Source of the DNA: Planctomycetaceae bacterium
GTDB taxonomy: Bacteria; Planctomycetota; Planctomycetia; Planctomycetales; Planctomycetaceae
Length of the DNA stretch: 44,170 bases
NCBI GenBank assembly: GCA_021732995.1
Contig: JAKFWA010000062.1
Coordinates: 1 to 44,170, forward strand
Reading direction: 5' to 3'
Position numbers and translations under genes: made by a program. The notes beneath the pieces were generated by a model, which had not been told where the DNA came from, did no database searches, and saw nothing but the letters and a program-made list of their open reading frames with translations. The stretch's first letter is position 1, and every line of letters starts with the position of its first letter. Shown piece after piece: positions 8,586 to 17,786 of the stretch.

Positions 8586-10046
8586 ATGGAAGACTCAGAA
8601 CTCACACAACCCGCTGACGAACTTCGCCCGCCGTCCGCATGGGGCTGGCTGAAGCATCCGTGGGTGCTGCTGATCTTCGGCGGCCTCCTGTTGCTTGGCG
8701 TGTGGATCGGCGCCGGTGTATTTCTCGAGCATCGCAGAGCGGAAATCATCAAAACTCTGCAGGGTCGCGAGGGTATCAAGCTGGGTTACAACCACATGCG
8801 GTATCCTCTCTGGCTCCCGGAGTTCATCGGGAAAAGGTTGCCCCGTCCGAAGGGCTTCTTGGTTCGTATGGTCTCGAATGCCGACTTCTCCGGGGCTGTT
8901 TCTCCTGCGGATCTGGCATTGGTCAATCGCCTGCCTGAAATCAGTAGCTTCTCCTTTGAAGATGCGACTGAACTGTCAGAAGCCCAGTGGATCGAATTGC
9001 TGGAAGCCCATGAAGTCGAGTGGCTGGAATTTACAACTCCTCGCCGCCTCGCCGACACAGCATTCGCAGCCTTATCTCGTAACGGAAAGCTGACACATTT
9101 ATCCGTGCTGGCTGGCCCGTTCAAGCAGTCAGCGATTGATGCGCTGGGCCAGCAGCGTGACTTGAAAACGTTGAGGATCAACGGCGCGGCAACAACCGCG
9201 GACCTGACCTGCTTAGCGAAGCTGCCCGAGTTAGCGGATCTGGATTGGAGAAATTCCGACCTGAGTGACCAGCAGCTTGCTCAGTTGGCTGCCAGTAAGT
9301 CGCTGAATGAGCTCAAGCTGACCGGCACGAATCTGACAACTCGGTCATGGCCAGTGCTCGGTGCGTTGCGGGTCGAATCGCTCTGGCTCGAAGATCCCCA
9401 GATCAATGATGATACTCTGCGCGAAGTAAGCAAGAATCACTCGCTGCTCGCGCTCGCGTTCCGGGGAGGAACCATCACCGATGCGGGTGTGAAAGAGCTG
9501 CGAGCCCTGCCCGTTTTATCATCCCTGGAGTTGGACACCGCCGGACTGAGTCCTGCCAGTGCTCGCGCGATCGCCGAGTTCCCCAAGCTGCAGGGCTTGG
9601 GAGCTGTCGATGGCTCCGGAATTACCGATGAATGGCTGGCTGAACTGGGAGGCCAGCAACTTCGAGTCCTCGTACTTCGTAACTCGCAGGTGACGGACGC
9701 GGGCGTCGCCTGTCTGTCAGGCCAGGAATCGCTGGACGCGCTCAGTCTGCAGGGCAGCCAGATCACCGACGCATGCCTGTGCACACTGGGTCGCATGGTT
9801 ACTTCTCAAGGAATCCTGGATCTCAGCAATACGGCCATTACCGATTCGGGGCTGTGGTTATTCTCAACATCAATCAATCCGGAATCGAAGTGCACGCTTC
9901 TCTTGAGCGGGACCCAGGTCACCCAGGCCGGAGCGGAGCGTTTCCTGAAGGAACGCCCCAACGTCAATCTGGCGGGAATTGAAGGCGTCGGGCCTAGCGA
10001 TGTCGGTGACTGGACCATGCTGGTCTTGGACTGGAACCCGTACTGA
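8586..10046 (+). CDS. single-pass membrane leucine-rich-repeat protein, array member 2
   Basis: Paralogue of 486 residues. ATG 8586 is preceded by AGGA about eight bases upstream and gives MEDSELTQPADELRPPSAWG, closely matching member 1. The membrane helix is at about 25-48, followed by the membrane-proximal block RYPLWLPEFIGKRLP and LRRs of the ITDAGV type (GTITDAGVKEL, NSQVTDAGVACL, GSQITDACLCTL, NTAITDSGLWLF). It begins 63 bases after member 1. The conserved tail and helix with diverged repeats suggest a shared partner on the inner side and different ligands outside, but that is inference. Confidence 0.85.
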   Translation: MEDSELTQPADELRPPSAWGWLKHPWVLLIFGGLLLLGVWIGAGVFLEHRRAEIIKTLQGREGIKLGYNHMRYPLWLPEFIGKRLPRPKGFLVRMVSNADFSGAVSPADLALVNRLPEISSFSFEDATELSEAQWIELLEAHEVEWLEFTTPRRLADTAFAALSRNGKLTHLSVLAGPFKQSAIDALGQQRDLKTLRINGAATTADLTCLAKLPELADLDWRNSDLSDQQLAQLAASKSLNELKLTGTNLTTRSWPVLGALRVESLWLEDPQINDDTLREVSKNHSLLALAFRGGTITDAGVKELRALPVLSSLELDTAGLSPASARAIAEFPKLQGLGAVDGSGITDEWLAELGGQQLRVLVLRNSQVTDAGVACLSGQESLDALSLQGSQITDACLCTLGRMVTSQGILDLSNTAITDSGLWLFSTSINPESKCTLLLSGTQVTQAGAERFLKERPNVNLAGIEGVGPSDVGDWTMLVLDWNPY

Positions 10047-10098
10047 TCCGAGCGTGTGGTGTGAATATTCGACAGTATTAATACCCGCAGGAAATCGC

Positions 10099-11073
10099 AT
10101 GGACGACAATGCCGCAACATCTCCCGCCAACACCCCTCCGAGCGGCGGAGTCTGGTCCTGGCTAAAGCACCCGTGGCAACTGTTGATCTTCGGCAGTGTA
10201 ATCTCACTGGGGCTGTGGGTGGGAATTGGAGTGTGGATTGAACATCGGCGAGCACGTGCTTTCGAGGAATTGATGCAGACGTCCGGCATCGTACCCATCG
10301 AATTCGGTAGAGGACGTTCCCGTTATCCGATCTGGTTACCGAATTTGATTGGTAACCGGCTTCCCGAAGAGTGGAAGAGAAACGTTCTGATCGAGATCCC
10401 CGGTTGCTGGTTTTTCGAACGATCTCTCACAGACCGCGAGCTGCGACTGTTCGATCAGGTTTCGGGCGTCGCGTCCGTCGAGTTTAAAGACCCGCGATCC
10501 ATTTCCGATAAGGACCTGCTGCATTTCATTGAGCAGCACCCGTTGCAGATTCTGCAGTTTAACGGCTCACGGAAACTGACTCCGCAGCATCTTGGCGCTC
10601 TGGCGCGCCATGAACATATCCGTGTACTGGAGGGCGTGCTGGGACCATTCGACCAGCCCACACTGGATGGGTTGGCCAGAATCGCCAGCTTACGTCCACA
10701 CTTCGAATTAAGGCTTGATGGCCCCATCGAAAAATCCGTGCGCGTCAAACCGATGTCATCGCTGGCCACTCTGGAATGGGACCATTCCGATCTGACCGAC
10801 GATCAGTTTGCAGGTCTCGCAGCGGGGTTGTCGCCGCGTAAACTGGTACTTCGTGAGACATGCCTCACAACCAAATCGTGGCCGCTGCTTGAAAAGATGC
10901 CGCTGCAGTCTCTGGAACTCGAAAGCCCTCACCTGGATGACGCCATTCTTCCAAGTGTGCTCAGGCTGCGGCAGTTGGAAGGAATTCGATTGCGAGGTGG
11001 ATACGTGCCGAGGCTCTCAGTTGAGAAACTCATGATGACACTGCCTGAACTCACAGACGTAGATATTCAGTAA
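10099..11073 (+). CDS. single-pass membrane leucine-rich-repeat protein, array member 3 (C-terminally truncated)
   Basis: Starts at ATG 10099 with AGGA seven bases upstream; 324 residues against 480-504 in its neighbours. The N-terminus (MDDNAATSPAN...WSWLKHPW), membrane helix (about 27-49), block RYPIWLPNLIGNRLP and the first LRRs align with members 1, 2, 4 and 5. It stops (TAA 11071) just after LRGGYVPRLSVEKLMMTLPELTDV, where the others continue for about 150-180 residues of ITDAG repeats. I see no homologous continuation in the 74 bases before the next gene, so the end was probably deleted. The N-terminal part may still be made and anchored. Confidence 0.8.
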   Translation: MDDNAATSPANTPPSGGVWSWLKHPWQLLIFGSVISLGLWVGIGVWIEHRRARAFEELMQTSGIVPIEFGRGRSRYPIWLPNLIGNRLPEEWKRNVLIEIPGCWFFERSLTDRELRLFDQVSGVASVEFKDPRSISDKDLLHFIEQHPLQILQFNGSRKLTPQHLGALARHEHIRVLEGVLGPFDQPTLDGLARIASLRPHFELRLDGPIEKSVRVKPMSSLATLEWDHSDLTDDQFAGLAAGLSPRKLVLRETCLTTKSWPLLEKMPLQSLELESPHLDDAILPSVLRLRQLEGIRLRGGYVPRLSVEKLMMTLPELTDVDIQ

Positions 11074-11147
11074 CGGGGATCGCCTGGTGAGTTGGCGGCC
11101 AGGTTGAAGCCGTCGACTTCCACGCGAGACCGCAGGAATCATTGGTC

Positions 11148-12596
11148 ATGCAGGATTCACACACATCATCAGCACCTGTTGACTCACACCCCATTCCATC
11201 GCCGTCCTGGCTAAAGCACCCGTGGCTGCTGTTGATCTTCGGCGGAGTGATCGCTTTCGGCCTGTGGATGGGAATTGGTTTGTGGATCGAGCATCAGCAA
11301 TATCTCATCCTGCAAGATGTAAAACGTCATCCCGGAATCTATCTCGCACCTTCGGGTAACGAAAGATTTCCGGTCTGGCTGCCTCATTGGATTGGCAAAC
11401 ACTTACCGCCCAAATGGGGATTGGCAATTCCGACTCACTACGCCGTCGGTATTTCTGATCCTGCGTCTGACGAGCACTTGATGTTACTCAACCGACAAGC
11501 TGATTTCGTCGGAGAGATCACGTTTTGGAAAGACGCCAGTGGCATTTCAGATGACGCGCTCCTGCAATTCATCCAGGAGCAACCACTGTGGGACTTGACG
11601 TTTTGGAAGGGGCGGCGCCTGCAACCGAAACACCTGGATGCCCTGAGTGAGAAACAGGAATTCGGGACACTCGTCGGGATTCAAGGGCCACTCAATCAGA
11701 CCGTTGTCGATGCACTGGGAAAGTTGACGACTCTCGAAAATCTCTGGATTGATGGACCGATCCAAGCTGGCGTAAGTACCAGGAGCCTCACAAAGCTGAC
11801 TGCCCTCCACCTCCTCCACTGGGATGGTTCCGAGATCGCGGATGAGCAGTTTCTAAATATCGCGCGACTGCCAGCCCTGCGCTCGTTGTCTATTCGCCAG
11901 ACAAATCTCACGACGAAATCGTGGCCACTTTTCAGGTCAACAGATTTACGCATAGTCGAACTGGAGAGTCCCGGTATTGACGACACGACCGTTCGCTTCC
12001 TGGCACGGAATACATCCCTGTTCGAGATCTGTTTAAGAGGCGGCGCTCTGACGGATGAGGGTGTCGAAGAACTTTTCAAGTTGCCGAAGCTCTCTGCCAT
12101 TGAAATTGATGCGCGCCATCTGACCGTCGCGAGTGCTCGTCATCTGAGCGCCATGCCAGAATTGAGTCGAGTCAGCCTTAAAGGCGGGGCGAACATCACT
12201 GACGAATGGATTGCCCTGTTGGCACACAAAGAGTTCAGTCGCTTCGAGGTCTCAAACTCCGCGATTACAGATGACGGTGTCGCACTGCTGAAACATAATC
12301 CGCCAGTCATCAGCAGCCTGAGTCTGCCGGGAAGCCGCATTTCTGACAGCAGCATCGACGCGTTAAGCGTCATGGATCTGTCTCAATTAGACGTTCGTAA
12401 TACGAATATTACCGACACCGGCTTAAAGCGACTTGTCTTTGACGGCTACCTGCACCTCGGTGGTACCCAGGTCACCCCACAAGGTGCCGCCGAGTTCCTC
12501 AGCAGAAACCCCGAAGCTGTCGTATCTGGCATCAAAGGCATTCAACCCGATGCCGAGTTTGATTGGCTTATTCCGCTTGATGATGAATCGCCATGA
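11148..12596 (+). CDS. single-pass membrane leucine-rich-repeat protein, array member 4
   Basis: Paralogue of 482 residues from ATG 11148 (AGGA about ten bases upstream; a TTG six bases earlier is less likely). Short tail, then WLKHPWLLLIFGGVIAFGLW as the membrane segment (about 21-45), the block RFPVWLPHWIGKHLPPKWG, then LRRs (GGALTDEGVEEL, NSAITDDGVALL, GSRISDSSIDAL, NTNITDTGLKRL). It has a complete C-terminus, unlike member 3. It ends 62 bases before member 5. Confidence 0.85.
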   Translation: MQDSHTSSAPVDSHPIPSPSWLKHPWLLLIFGGVIAFGLWMGIGLWIEHQQYLILQDVKRHPGIYLAPSGNERFPVWLPHWIGKHLPPKWGLAIPTHYAVGISDPASDEHLMLLNRQADFVGEITFWKDASGISDDALLQFIQEQPLWDLTFWKGRRLQPKHLDALSEKQEFGTLVGIQGPLNQTVVDALGKLTTLENLWIDGPIQAGVSTRSLTKLTALHLLHWDGSEIADEQFLNIARLPALRSLSIRQTNLTTKSWPLFRSTDLRIVELESPGIDDTTVRFLARNTSLFEICLRGGALTDEGVEELFKLPKLSAIEIDARHLTVASARHLSAMPELSRVSLKGGANITDEWIALLAHKEFSRFEVSNSAITDDGVALLKHNPPVISSLSLPGSRISDSSIDALSVMDLSQLDVRNTNITDTGLKRLVFDGYLHLGGTQVTPQGAAEFLSRNPEAVVSGIKGIQPDAEFDWLIPLDDESP

Positions 12597-12658
12597 GTTA
12601 GCTGGATGCGTGTGGTACATTTGACGCGCCTGCCCTCCACAATTTCAAGACAGCCGCT

Positions 12659-14101
12659 ATGGAAGTTCCTGAACCCTCGCAGTCAATCGAAAAGCCCGGC
12701 TCATCGCCCAGCGTGAGCTGGCTGAAGCATCCGTGGCTGGTGTTGATTTGCGGGAGCGCGCTGTTGCTCGCGCTGTGGGTGGGACTCAGGGTGCGGATTG
12801 AGTATCAACGCAACGCGGCCCTTGAGGAACTCAGGAACCGCGATGACGTTCGGCTTCGTGAGAACGGGACGCGAGTTCCGGAGTGGCTGCCGGGCTGGCT
12901 GCGCGATCTGCTGCCGGAAAACTTGGAGAGCGAATGGAGCCAGTTGACGCAGGTTAATCTCCACGACTGCCAGGACGATCGCGTTCTGCTCCTGCTCAGC
13001 CGGATTGGAGAAGCCTACAATCTGGCACTTCACGGAGACTGCAAGTTCTCAGACGACGCTCTGCTGCAGCTATTTGAGTCGCATCGATTTCATGACATCA
13101 TCTTTTGGAGTCAGTCATTCAAGCTGACGGCGCAACATCTGGCGGTACTGAGGCAGCAGGGTAACATCTCTCAGTTATGGGGACTTGGCGGCCCGTTCAA
13201 CGAACAGCAACTCCGCGAACTGGCCGGGATGAGCAGTCTGGAATCCCTGCACCTCGACGGACCGCTCGACACCACGGCCAAGGTTCCAGTCATCCACTGG
13301 CCTCGACTGACAGAATTCCGATGGCACGAGTCTCAGCTCACCGACGCGCAATTTGAGAAACTGGTTGCTGCATCGCCAGTGACAAACTTGCAGCTCGATG
13401 AAACTCGCCTCACATCACAATCGTGGCCGCTGCTGGAACGCATGCCGCTTGAGCTTGTGCGCATTGCACGTCAGCACATTGATGACACATTACTGACGAG
13501 CCTGGCCCGCATTCCGTCGCTGGAAATCATCTACTTGCCAGATGCAACGATCACCGACTCCGGCGTGCAGGAACTTGCAGCCCTGCCTCGGTTGGAGTCC
13601 TTTGAGATACCTGCCAGCGGCTTGACGATTGCCGGCGCGCGACATCTTCGAGAATGCAAGAGTCTGCGGAGCCTCAGGCTCAATGGCGGGTCGAATGTGA
13701 CTGATGAGTGGATTGCCGAAATGGTTCAAGATCGGCTCAAGCATCTTGATATTCCCGATTCAGCCATCACCGATGCCGGCGTGGCAACACTTCAGAAAAC
13801 CTGCCGTCTGGAGTACCTGGACCTGTCTGGCAGTCGCGTCACGGATGGTTGCCTGCAATCGCTGAGTCTGATGACCGATCTGGGGGACTTGGATCTCAGC
13901 GACACCGCGATCACGGATGAGGGTTTGAAGCACGCTCAACTCATGCGCGGCTCAGTCGGTGCCTTCTTTCCTCCTCACCTGACCCTTGATGGCACGCGTG
14001 TAACGCCTGAAGGTGTCAAAGAGTTTCTGCGTCAGAACAGGAACCCCAACGTCCGAGTATCAGTGGGACCGTCACCGGCGTTCGAGCTACGCTTGCGCTG
14101 A
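12659..14101 (+). CDS. single-pass membrane leucine-rich-repeat protein, array member 5
   Basis: Last paralogue, 480 residues, starting MEVPEPSQSIEKPG. The membrane segment is at about 21-43 (WLKHPWLVLICGSALLLALW). The membrane-proximal block is shorter (VPEWLPGWLRDLLPENL) and lacks the RFP/RYP start of the others, making this the most diverged copy. LRRs follow to the end (DATITDSGVQEL, DSAITDAGVATL, GSRVTDGCLQSL, DTAITDEGLKHA). The 198-bp repeat element starts 39 bases after its stop, marking the end of the array. Confidence 0.85.
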   Translation: MEVPEPSQSIEKPGSSPSVSWLKHPWLVLICGSALLLALWVGLRVRIEYQRNAALEELRNRDDVRLRENGTRVPEWLPGWLRDLLPENLESEWSQLTQVNLHDCQDDRVLLLLSRIGEAYNLALHGDCKFSDDALLQLFESHRFHDIIFWSQSFKLTAQHLAVLRQQGNISQLWGLGGPFNEQQLRELAGMSSLESLHLDGPLDTTAKVPVIHWPRLTEFRWHESQLTDAQFEKLVAASPVTNLQLDETRLTSQSWPLLERMPLELVRIARQHIDDTLLTSLARIPSLEIIYLPDATITDSGVQELAALPRLESFEIPASGLTIAGARHLRECKSLRSLRLNGGSNVTDEWIAEMVQDRLKHLDIPDSAITDAGVATLQKTCRLEYLDLSGSRVTDGCLQSLSLMTDLGDLDLSDTAITDEGLKHAQLMRGSVGAFFPPHLTLDGTRVTPEGVKEFLRQNRNPNVRVSVGPSPAFELRLR

Positions 14102-14139
14102 CGATGACTCGCAGTGGCCGCTGATTGCGAAGAGCGCAC

Positions 14140-14337
14140 CCTGGAGTGCTCCGGCTTGACGGAGCCCTCCATTGGCTCGTGAGTGGCGCCGGCGATTGCT
14201 GTAACGCTGAGGCTGTTACAAAGACGTGAAGATGAAGGACCTTCTGGCGAAGACCGATGAGAGGTCGCAAGCGGCTCGGTTGTTGAATGCTCTGGTTGAG
14301 GGACATGGATGGCTCCGTCGAGCCGGAGCACTCCAGG
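14140..14337. mobile_element. 198-bp MITE-like element, copy A
   Basis: Terminal inverted repeats of about 34 bases (14140-14173 and 14305-14337) enclose about 131 bp. Each terminus folds as TGGAG / CTCCG-loop-CGGAG / CTCCA. The right end has small substitutions (GGATGG, GTCGAG). The interior of this copy is not clearly related to copies B-D. No target-site duplication is obvious. It fills the gap between the last LRR gene and the heme-binding protein. Confidence 0.7.
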
Positions 14338-14457
14338 GTGACGCAACCGGGCGTCGCAGGGCGGTTCACTTCGAGCGGGGTGGCGGGGCGGTTATGGTTT
14401 ACGGGCTCGCGCTGCGAGTTTGCGGTCTGCTCTCTCTCCCACCTCAAGGAACCCTCC

Positions 14458-17400
14458 ATGCCTCGGACTGCGTTTCGGTTGTTGGCTTTGAACTTTGTGG
14501 TCACAGCGGTAGCGGCTCAGGTCGTTGCGGCCGATGTCAGTACTCAAAAGCCCGAGCGGCAGGAAGCTGTCGTGCTCAAGGACGACGGCCAGGTGGCAGT
14601 CGTCGCGAAGGCTGAGCCCAAAGCGGCCGGCAAGTTCGACTTCACGGGCGGGCCCGACGCGAGCTGGATCTGGGAAGGCAGCAACCCCGAAGCCTGCTTC
14701 CTGAAGACCGAGTTCGAAGCTGACGCCAAGTCCGCGATCCTGGCGGCGTCCTGCGACAACATCATGGACGTCTCCATCAACGGGAAGAAGATCGCCAGCA
14801 ACAGCAACTGGCAGTCGCCCAGCATGCTGGATGTGACCGCTCACCTGAAGCCGGGCAAGAACGAGATCACCGCGAAGGTTCAGAACGAAGGCGGCGGCGG
14901 TGCGCGCGGCTTCGTGCTGAAGCTGATCATCACGAAGAAGGACGGCTCGAAGCAGTACGTCGTCAGCAATACCGACTGGCAGGCGGCCAAGGGCAACGAT
15001 TTCGCCAATGCCACCAAAGCCAAGTCGCTGGCACCGTATGGAGCACAGCCGTGGGGCAAGGTCTTCGAGAACCCCGGCGAACCATCCGGCGGCAATCTGA
15101 AGGGCAAGGTTCCGGCGGGAGTCTTCCAGGTGCAGGAAGGCTTTCAGGTGGAACTCCTCTATACCGTTCCCAAAGACACGCAAGGTTCGTGGGTCAATCT
15201 GACGACCGATCACAAGGGTCGTATTATTACCAGCGATCAGGGTAATCAGGGACTATACCGGATTACACCGGCCCCGATTGGTAGCAAGGAAGAAACCAAG
15301 GTCGAAGCTCTCGACGTGAAGATCGACGGCAAACCGGTCAGTGGTGCTCAAGGTTTGCTGTCGGCGTTTGGGTCATTGTATGTGTGCTGCAACGGTGGAC
15401 CAGGCAGCGGTCTCTATCGGTGTACTGATACCGACGGCAATGATACTTATGATAAAGTTGAGCGACTGAAATCATTCCAGGGTGGCGGCGAGCATGGTCC
15501 GCACGCACTGCGACTGACTCCGGACGGAAAGAGCATCGCCGTCATCGCGGGCAATCACACGATGCCTCCGTATGAAGAGCAACGTAAGACCCGTCAGCAG
15601 ATGGGCGGAGCTCGCAGCGAACAATTGCGCGTCACATTGCCCGCCGGTGTGACAAGCCGCCTGCAGCCCAACTGGGACGAAGATCTGTTGCTGCTGCGTC
15701 AGTGGGATTCCAACGGTCATGCGCGTGGCATCCTCGCGCCGGGTGGCTGGGTCGCGAAGACCGATCCCGATGGCAAGACCTGGGAAATGGTCAGCGTCGG
15801 TTACCGCAATCCGTTTGATATGGATTACAGCCCCGAAGGTGAGCTGTTCGTCTACGACGCCGACATGGAATGGGACATGGGCACGCCGTGGTATCGACCG
15901 ACTCGCTTGAGCCACGCGGTCGACGGTAGCGAATTCGGTTGGCGCAGTGCGACGGGCAAGTGGCCGAACGGCTATCCCGACAACCTGCCGCCGGTTGTCA
16001 ACATCGGCCCCGGTTCGCCGGTGGGTGTGACTTTCGGTACGGGAGCCAAGTTCCCCGCGAAGTATCAAAAAGCAATTTACCTGTGTGACTGGACCTTCGG
16101 AACGATCTTCGCCGTGCATCTGACACCTCAAGGTGCCAGCTACGTCGGCACGAAGGAAGCGTTCCTCGGCCGTGCTCCGCTGCCGCTGACCGATGCTGTG
16201 ATCGGCCCTGACGGCGCGATGTACTTCACGGTCGGCGGTCGCGGCACTCAGTCGGCGCTCTATCGAGTGACCTATACCGGCAGCGAATCGACCGCTCCGG
16301 TCAAGATTGAAAAAGACTCGGGCACGGAGCTGCGAGCCCTGCGTCACAAGCTGGAAACTCTGCAGTACGCCGGTAAGTCGAGCCAGGCGAATGTCGACAT
16401 GGTCTGGCCGCTGTTGAGCCATCCTGATCGCTTCATTCGCTACGCGGCCCGCGTTGGCCTCGAGTTCCAGGACGTCGCTTTGTGGGAAGATCGCCTGCTC
16501 GCCGAGAAGAACCCGATCGCTCTGATCAACGGTGCGATTGGACTGGCTCACGTCGGTGAACCAACGAAGCGAGCTGCTCTTATCGCACGCCTCGCGGCTA
16601 TTGACTTCAAGAGTCTGGACGACGCTCAGAAGATTGAACTGCTGCGTGCCGAGCAACTCGTCTTCATCCGCCTTGGTCAACCCGACGCCGCTTCGGCAGC
16701 GCTGGTGCTGAAGCAACTTGATGAACATTATCCCTCGAAGTCGATGCCAGTCGATCGAGAATTGTGTATCAACCTGGTGTTCCTGAATTCCCCCACCGTC
16801 ATCGGTAAGACGCTGGCCATGATGGATACCAAATCCACTCCCGAGCAGACGCCGGTGGATGCCGCTCTGGAAGTACTGGCCCGCAATCAAGGCTACGGTG
16901 GCACAGTCGCCAAGATCCTTTCCAATCAGCCGAATCTGCAGCAGATGCACTACGCCTTCACGCTCCGCAACATGCGGTTCGGTTGGACGCTGGAGCAGCG
17001 CAAGCAGTACTTCGCGTGGTATGACGAAGCGGCGAAGCGTTCGGGTGGTAACAGCTACCTGGGCTTCCTGAAGAATATGAAAACCGAGGCATTGGCCAAC
17101 GCCTCTGATAATGAAAAGAAGGCCCTCGAAGGTGTGATCAACACTGCTCCCATCAAGGAAGCCGAACTGCCCAAGCCGATCGGTCCCGGCAAGGAATATA
17201 CCCTCGATGAAGTCATCGGAATGGTCGGCGGCGGCTTGAAAGGCCGCAACTTCGAAGCCGGTCAACGAGCCTTCAAAGCCTCACGCTGCATCAGTTGCCA
17301 TCGCTTCGACGGAGAAGGCGGCAGCACCGGCCCGGACCTCACCAACACCGCCGGCCGCTTCAGCCAGAAGGATCTGCTGGAGTCCATCATCGACCCCAGC

Positions 17401-17691
17401 AAGGTGATCTCGGACCAGTATAAAGCTTCGATCATCGAAACGAAGAGCGGCAAGGTCATCACCGGCCGTATCCTGACCGAAGTCGATGGCAAGCTGACAG
17501 TGCTCACCGACCCCATCGATCACACCAAGATCGTCGAGATCGCGAAGTCCGACATCGAAGAGATGGTCCCGTCACCAGTGAGCCTGATGCCAAAAGAGCT
17601 GCTCAAGCCGCTCAACAAGGACGAGGTCCTCGACCTCCTCGCCTACCTCCTCAGCCGAGGCAACCCGAATGATGCGTCGTTTGGGAAGTAG
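14458..17691 (+). CDS. secreted membrane-bound-dehydrogenase-type propeller protein with C-terminal heme domain
   Basis: ATG 14458 follows AAGGA at seven bases and gives 1077 residues with a signal peptide (1-25, ...VVTAVAAQVVAA). The frame is open upstream but that part lies in repeat DNA. Domains: a galactose-binding-like beta sandwich (about 55-190; ASWIWEG...DNIMDVSINGKKI), a six-bladed PQQ-dehydrogenase-like propeller typical of planctomycetes (about 215-620; GFQVELLYTVP, HGPHALRLTPDGKS, GYRNPFDMDYSPEGELFVYDADM), a helical HEAT-like segment (about 640-900), and a C-terminal c-type heme domain with CISCH at 944-948 and the downstream GPDLTN and LLESIIDPSKVISDQY motifs. This family is expanded in planctomycetes; substrates are mostly unknown, and sugar or alcohol oxidation with periplasmic electron transfer is inferred. 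Confidence 0.88.
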   Translation: MPRTAFRLLALNFVVTAVAAQVVAADVSTQKPERQEAVVLKDDGQVAVVAKAEPKAAGKFDFTGGPDASWIWEGSNPEACFLKTEFEADAKSAILAASCDNIMDVSINGKKIASNSNWQSPSMLDVTAHLKPGKNEITAKVQNEGGGGARGFVLKLIITKKDGSKQYVVSNTDWQAAKGNDFANATKAKSLAPYGAQPWGKVFENPGEPSGGNLKGKVPAGVFQVQEGFQVELLYTVPKDTQGSWVNLTTDHKGRIITSDQGNQGLYRITPAPIGSKEETKVEALDVKIDGKPVSGAQGLLSAFGSLYVCCNGGPGSGLYRCTDTDGNDTYDKVERLKSFQGGGEHGPHALRLTPDGKSIAVIAGNHTMPPYEEQRKTRQQMGGARSEQLRVTLPAGVTSRLQPNWDEDLLLLRQWDSNGHARGILAPGGWVAKTDPDGKTWEMVSVGYRNPFDMDYSPEGELFVYDADMEWDMGTPWYRPTRLSHAVDGSEFGWRSATGKWPNGYPDNLPPVVNIGPGSPVGVTFGTGAKFPAKYQKAIYLCDWTFGTIFAVHLTPQGASYVGTKEAFLGRAPLPLTDAVIGPDGAMYFTVGGRGTQSALYRVTYTGSESTAPVKIEKDSGTELRALRHKLETLQYAGKSSQANVDMVWPLLSHPDRFIRYAARVGLEFQDVALWEDRLLAEKNPIALINGAIGLAHVGEPTKRAALIARLAAIDFKSLDDAQKIELLRAEQLVFIRLGQPDAASAALVLKQLDEHYPSKSMPVDRELCINLVFLNSPTVIGKTLAMMDTKSTPEQTPVDAALEVLARNQGYGGTVAKILSNQPNLQQMHYAFTLRNMRFGWTLEQRKQYFAWYDEAAKRSGGNSYLGFLKNMKTEALANASDNEKKALEGVINTAPIKEAELPKPIGPGKEYTLDEVIGMVGGGLKGRNFEAGQRAFKASRCISCHRFDGEGGSTGPDLTNTAGRFSQKDLLESIIDPSKVISDQYKASIIETKSGKVITGRILTEVDGKLTVLTDPIDHTKIVEIAKSDIEEMVPSPVSLMPKELLKPLNKDEVLDLLAYLLSRGNPNDASFGK

Positions 17692-17708
17692 CCCCAAGTT
17701 AGACCGAG

Positions 17709-17744
17709 CCAGCTTGAGTCCCGGAGACTGCGGACTCAAGCTGG
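17709..17744 (+). terminator. strong hairpin after the heme protein gene
   Basis: Perfect 13-bp stem CCAGCTTGAGTCC / GGACTCAAGCTGG with a 10-base loop, 17 bases after the heme gene stop. A T-rich CCTTTT follows 11 bases later (17755-17760), so it may be an intrinsic terminator; the distance to the T-run makes a REP-type palindrome equally possible. It marks the left border of the ABC-3C operon. Confidence 0.5.
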
Positions 17745-17786
17745 TCAGTGCGATCCTTTTCATGCAGAAGAACGAGGAAGCAAACT

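Noticed and set aside
14140-14337. Element A as part of a coding extension of the LRR array
   Set aside because: The last LRR gene has a normal stop and C-terminus before it, and the ends match copies in unrelated places.
14287-14457. N-terminal extension of the heme protein from an upstream start
   Set aside because: It runs through the right end of element A and would bury the signal peptide; ATG 14458 has a good Shine-Dalgarno.
15472-17265. 597-codon minus-strand frame inside the heme protein gene
   Set aside because: Antisense shadow of a recognisable propeller and heme-domain protein; no domain logic in the minus-strand translation.
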